DNA of 64,000 nucleotides from positions 852,853 through 916,852 of the forward strand of contig QANU01086265.1 of assembly GCA_003254905.1 (NCBI GenBank), given 5' to 3'. Source of the stretch: Nissolia schottii (Eukaryota; Streptophyta; Magnoliopsida; Fabales; Fabaceae). Positions 60,662 through 64,000 of the stretch are shown here, piece after piece. Within the stretch, counting starts at the first letter, position 1. Each line of letters starts with the position of its first letter. The position numbers and the translations under genes were made by a program. The notes under the pieces were generated by a model. That model ran no database searches. It had not been told where the DNA came from and was given only the letters and a program-made list of their open reading frames with translations.

Positions 60662-61479
60662 GGATAATGTTACTTGAACAATAAATTTTGACAACATATA
60701 TGGACTACATACACAAATACAATAAGATGTGAGCACCTCATAATTATTTTACTCCACAACAACACTCATATCTTATTATACTTATGTACATTATCCATGT
60801 ACATTGTCAAAATTTATTGTTTAACCATCGTTATACTTTATTTTTCATACATCTTTTTATATTCTCTAGTTGTATGGTAGTGCTTGTATTGCCAGGATAT
60901 ATAATATATTTCCTCTCAATTCCTCTCCATCAAAGTATATTTATATATAAAATGAACATTTCGTGTTCGAAAGAGGAAGCGAGTTTACCTGCTCAATGCT
61001 GTCTTATACAAACATGATAATGCTAAGCAACAATTTGAAACATTAAAGTAGAGACCATGAGTTCGTGTTTCTTCATGTTTCTTCGAAGTTTCTCTGCTGG
61101 GCACTGTCGCATCTTTGCTAATTCATTAAATTTTGAGTTATATAAAGAAAGAAAATATTTTGTATATATCACTTTTTTTCTATTAATATGTCATTACATT
61201 AAATGCACATTTTCTCTCTCCTTTCACCCACTCTTCCTCACGCACACACACCCCTCCTCCTCTTCTTTTCTTCTGTTTCTTATTTTTCCCTCTTCTCCGT
61301 TCAAGCTCCTCTTTCTTCTTCATTTCGTGCTCTATCACAAACCTTTTTTTTTTCTTTTCATTTTTTTCTTGTTCGTTTTTAGTCATTTAAACTTTTCTTC
61401 ATTTTTTTCTTCTTAGCAAGACATTGTATCTCATAGTTTTTATTTTCGTTTTCGTTTTCGTCATTTTTTTCAGTTATTC
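60662..61479. other. Duplicated intergenic DNA, copy B
   Basis: Collinear with 34,109-35,039, with a C/T-rich tract near 61,210-61,440. No gene. Confidence 0.5.
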
Positions 61480-62040
61480 AAAATTTTGTACATGCATGAA
61501 AAAAATTTGTATAATTTTCTTTTTTATCTTCATTTTTGTTTTCATGTTCCCCCAAATTCGTTTCTGGTTGTTAAAATGTTTGTGCATTATTATTCAAAAG
61601 TTTGTACACATAAGCATCAAAGTTTTCTTCTTCGTCTTCATGTTTGTTTTTGTTTTCGTTTCAATCATATTTTTTGTTTTTGGGTGTTCAAAAGTTTGTG
61701 TATGTATCTAAAAAGTTTATGCATTTTTGTTCAAAAGCTTGTGCACGTGAGAACTAAAATTTTTTTATTCATCGTTTTCGTTTTATTTTCGTCTTATTAT
61801 TTGTTTCTACTTGTTGAAAAGTTTGTGCATGTCAGTTCAAAATTTTGTGCATGGTAGTAAATGACCTCATACGCTTAGAGTGTAAGTGGGAAACAAAAGA
61901 AAGAGTGTGACAGTTGCTTTTTGCTATTTAGTGCTTTGGGCATCTAATCTGATTTGGTTCTGTATGTGAAAAATGTTTGCGCATGTGTGTAGAAAAAGTT
62001 TGTACATGTATATACAAAAGTTTATACATTTGATGCTGCT
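61480..62040. repeat. Diverged AAAGTTTGTGCATG repeat field, copy B
   Basis: The same field as 35,040-35,590, with some words gained or lost. Followed at 62,447-62,474 by a TA microsatellite and an ambiguous base at 62,475. Confidence 0.7.
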
Positions 62041-62443
62041 TTATATATTATACGTACGTCATATGGTGGTTGTATAATGACAACAAAATCGATAAACCCC
62101 AACATTACTGATTATGAAACAGGTTAATATATAAACTTGTGTAAGGATATGTTTTTTCAGCTTAATTATTTAATAAAAAAATCACTTTCGTTAACTAATA
62201 AATGTAGCTGTTGCTTATTTTGTATAATTTGTTTTAAAAAAAATCAGAACCACAACAAAATTTGATTTTAGCTTTAGCATAAGCTAAAAGAAATAATTTT
62301 TCAGTGATTTTTTTTTAATTCTATAAAGAAATACATTCTTTTAATCACTTTTTTAGAATCCAAAACAAAAACACACCCTATATCTAATTCATGAGAAAAA
62401 AAAATTCACTTTATTTGTATCCTATATCAATTATACACCCAAA

Positions 62444-62475
<32 letters not shown>

Positions 62476-62839
62476 NCGCAACTAATATCTATATTTAAAG
62501 TTTAATTCTTATAAATTGATACTATCATTCAATTAAATCATTATATATGTATAATTTTTAAGTAATAAATGAAAAAATTAATTGTTTACACTTATATATC
62601 AATATTTAATTAAGTAACAGTGTAAAAAGACTTAACACAGTGAATAAATAATTATTAAGCACGCATTTCTATTTCACCATCATACATAAACAATTTGTTA
62701 TTCCATCCGGTCCAACCAGGTAATTGTTCCACCATTTTCAATAACATCATTTATGTGTATATAGTAAGATCATCATTAATTTGGGTGGTCCAAACTGAGA
62801 ACTCGTCGGATCTCTGATCGAAACACAAGGCGTGCGTGC

Positions 62840-64000
62840 ATGGCCCATCCACACACCCTTCCGCCATTTTTCCTCCTATCCATCCTAATATCCTTTGCAC
62901 TCCCTTCTCATTCGATCCACTTCCAGATCCCAGCTTTCAATCCCGGCGACGCCAACATATTCTACCGAGGATCCGCAGCGCCTCGAGATGGAGAGGTTGA
63001 CTTCAACGTCAATGAGTTGTACACGTGCCAGGTCGGCTGGGCCACCTATTCCCACAGGGTTCCTCTCTGGGACTCAAAAACGTCCCGAGTCACCGACTTC
63101 ACGACACGCTACACCTTCATCATCGACACCCAAAACTCAAACAACTACGGCCACGGGCTCGCCTTCTTCATCGTCCCACCCGATTTCGAGATCCCGCCAA
63201 ATTCCTCCGGCGGCTTCTTGGGCCTATTCAACACCACCACGAGGGCTTATTCGCCGCATAACCGTATCGTCCTCGTCGAGTTTGATTCTTACCCGAATTC
63301 CGAATGGGGCGAGACCGTGCAGCACGTGGGCATCAACAACAACTCCATTTCTTCGTCAGTGTGGACTGCTTGGAACGCTAGCCTTCACAGCGGAGACATC
63401 GCTGACGTGTCCATCAGCTACAACTCCGCTACTAGGAACCTGAGTGTGACGTGGAAGTACCAGAACACCTCTGTTCCAGGAGAGCGCAGTAGCCTCTCCC
63501 TCCCAATTGATTTAACGAAGGTCCTTCCCGAATGGGTCACAGTTGGATTCTCTGCCTCAACGGGTGCCAAGGGAGAACTCCACAGTCTTCTGTCGTGGGA
63601 GTTCAACTCGACTTTGGATACTGTCGGAGACAGCTCAAACAAGACAACGTTAGTCGTGATTGTGACCGTCTCCTGCAGCGTTCTGGTGGTAGCGGCAGCA
63701 CTTGCTTCATATGCACTACTGCGGAGCAAGAGGAAGAGAAAGAACCGGAGAAGCAGGAAAGAGGAGGCTATGAACTTAACCTCAATCAACGAAGACCTTG
63801 AGAGAGGGGCGGGGCCAAGAAGGTACTCTTACAAAGAGCTTGCTCTGGCCACTGCCAACTTCTCCAAGGACAGGATGCTGGGCAAAGGAGGTTTCGGTGC
63901 CGTCTACAGAGGCTACTTTTCCGATCTGGACTTGCCGGTGGCCGTGAAGAAGATATCAAGGGGGTCCAAACAAGGGAAGAAAGAGTACGTAACGGAGGTC
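62840..64000 (+). CDS. L-type lectin receptor kinase (LecRK, clade IX-like), copy B, partial at window end
   Basis: Open from the ATG at 62,840 to the last base (387 codons). It covers signal peptide, lectin domain, membrane helix, and kinase through VAVKK and about 19 further residues. Compared with copy A the lectin part has about 49 base differences in roughly 900, among them Asp to Gly in NSEWGETV and RSA to SSS near NNNSI, and one Leu fewer at the inner membrane face. From 63,728 to the end (273 bases) it is identical to copy A. Whether the rest of the kinase is intact cannot be seen. Same inferred role as copy A, with possible ligand divergence. Confidence 0.93.
   Translation, partial: MAHPHTLPPFFLLSILISFALPSHSIHFQIPAFNPGDANIFYRGSAAPRDGEVDFNVNELYTCQVGWATYSHRVPLWDSKTSRVTDFTTRYTFIIDTQNSNNYGHGLAFFIVPPDFEIPPNSSGGFLGLFNTTTRAYSPHNRIVLVEFDSYPNSEWGETVQHVGINNNSISSSVWTAWNASLHSGDIADVSISYNSATRNLSVTWKYQNTSVPGERSSLSLPIDLTKVLPEWVTVGFSASTGAKGELHSLLSWEFNSTLDTVGDSSNKTTLVVIVTVSCSVLVVAAALASYALLRSKRKRKNRRSRKEEAMNLTSINEDLERGAGPRRYSYKELALATANFSKDRMLGKGGFGAVYRGYFSDLDLPVAVKKISRGSKQGKKEYVTEV

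Larger units (their letters stand above)
40636..64000 (+). repeat. Segmental duplication, copy B (interrupted)
   Basis: Collinear with 25,917-37,496 in three blocks: 40,636-45,424, 55,581-56,829 and 58,462-64,000. The gaps are the Sirevirus and the solo LTR. It is a direct tandem copy separated from A by about 2.3 kb of Ty3 remnants. It runs off the window end. Confidence 0.93.

Noticed and set aside
61057-61857. Phe/Ser-rich membrane protein frames
   Set aside because: They arise from T-rich and TTCGTTTTCG-type low-complexity DNA; the frames differ between the duplication copies.
62895-63443. 182-residue frame inside LecRK B
   Set aside because: It is an off-frame shadow of the GC-rich lectin coding sequence; the real frame starts at 62,840.

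Overview
This window is AT-rich nuclear DNA from a flowering plant. The evidence is GT-AG introns, intron-split receptor-kinase genes, tRNA-derived SINEs, MITEs and nested LTR retrotransposons. The best taxonomic marker is a full-length SYMRK orthologue: malectin-like domain, GDPC motif, three LRRs and kinase, in 15 exons encoding 924 residues. That form is typical of eudicots that make arbuscular mycorrhiza, rosids and legumes in particular. I would call it a eudicot, probably a rosid, and cannot name the species. Single N bases at 7083 and 62475 suggest a draft assembly.

Layout. 1-1.86 kb: edge of a Ty3-like LTR element on the minus strand. 3.54-4.82 kb: a three-exon gene for a 65-residue CYSTM protein. 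5-11.2 kb: intergenic DNA with two SINEs and one MITE, all with target-site duplications. 11.25-17.59 kb: SYMRK, plus strand, including one GC-AG intron. 17.6-24.8 kb: intergenic DNA with a reverse-strand SINE and a probable degenerate LTR. 24.94-25.23 kb: a small gene of unknown function. 25.92-38.3 kb: first copy (A) of a segmental duplication, ending in an intact intronless L-type lectin receptor kinase (LecRK, 656 residues). 38.5-40.6 kb: truncated Ty3 remnant. 40.64-64.0 kb: second copy (B), ending in a second LecRK cut off by the window edge.

Copy B was later hit by two LTR elements that copy A lacks: a complete but mutated Sirevirus-like Copia element of about 10.2 kb (45,425-55,580, 5-bp duplication) and a solo LTR of 1.6 kb (56,830-58,461, 5-bp duplication). 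In both cases copy A preserves the empty site. Both copies share an older truncated element of the same Sirevirus family and a MITE with an identical 9-bp duplication. The order of events is therefore: old Sirevirus and MITE insertions, then segmental duplication, then new Sirevirus and solo-LTR insertions.

Function. SYMRK is the co-receptor kinase at the top of the common symbiosis pathway. The LecRKs belong to the clade of cell-surface receptors linked to immunity (Arabidopsis LecRK-IX). The CYSTM protein is of a stress-linked membrane type. These genes are neighbours, not an operon. The rest is transposon sediment with several unusual short palindromic or hairpin word clusters.
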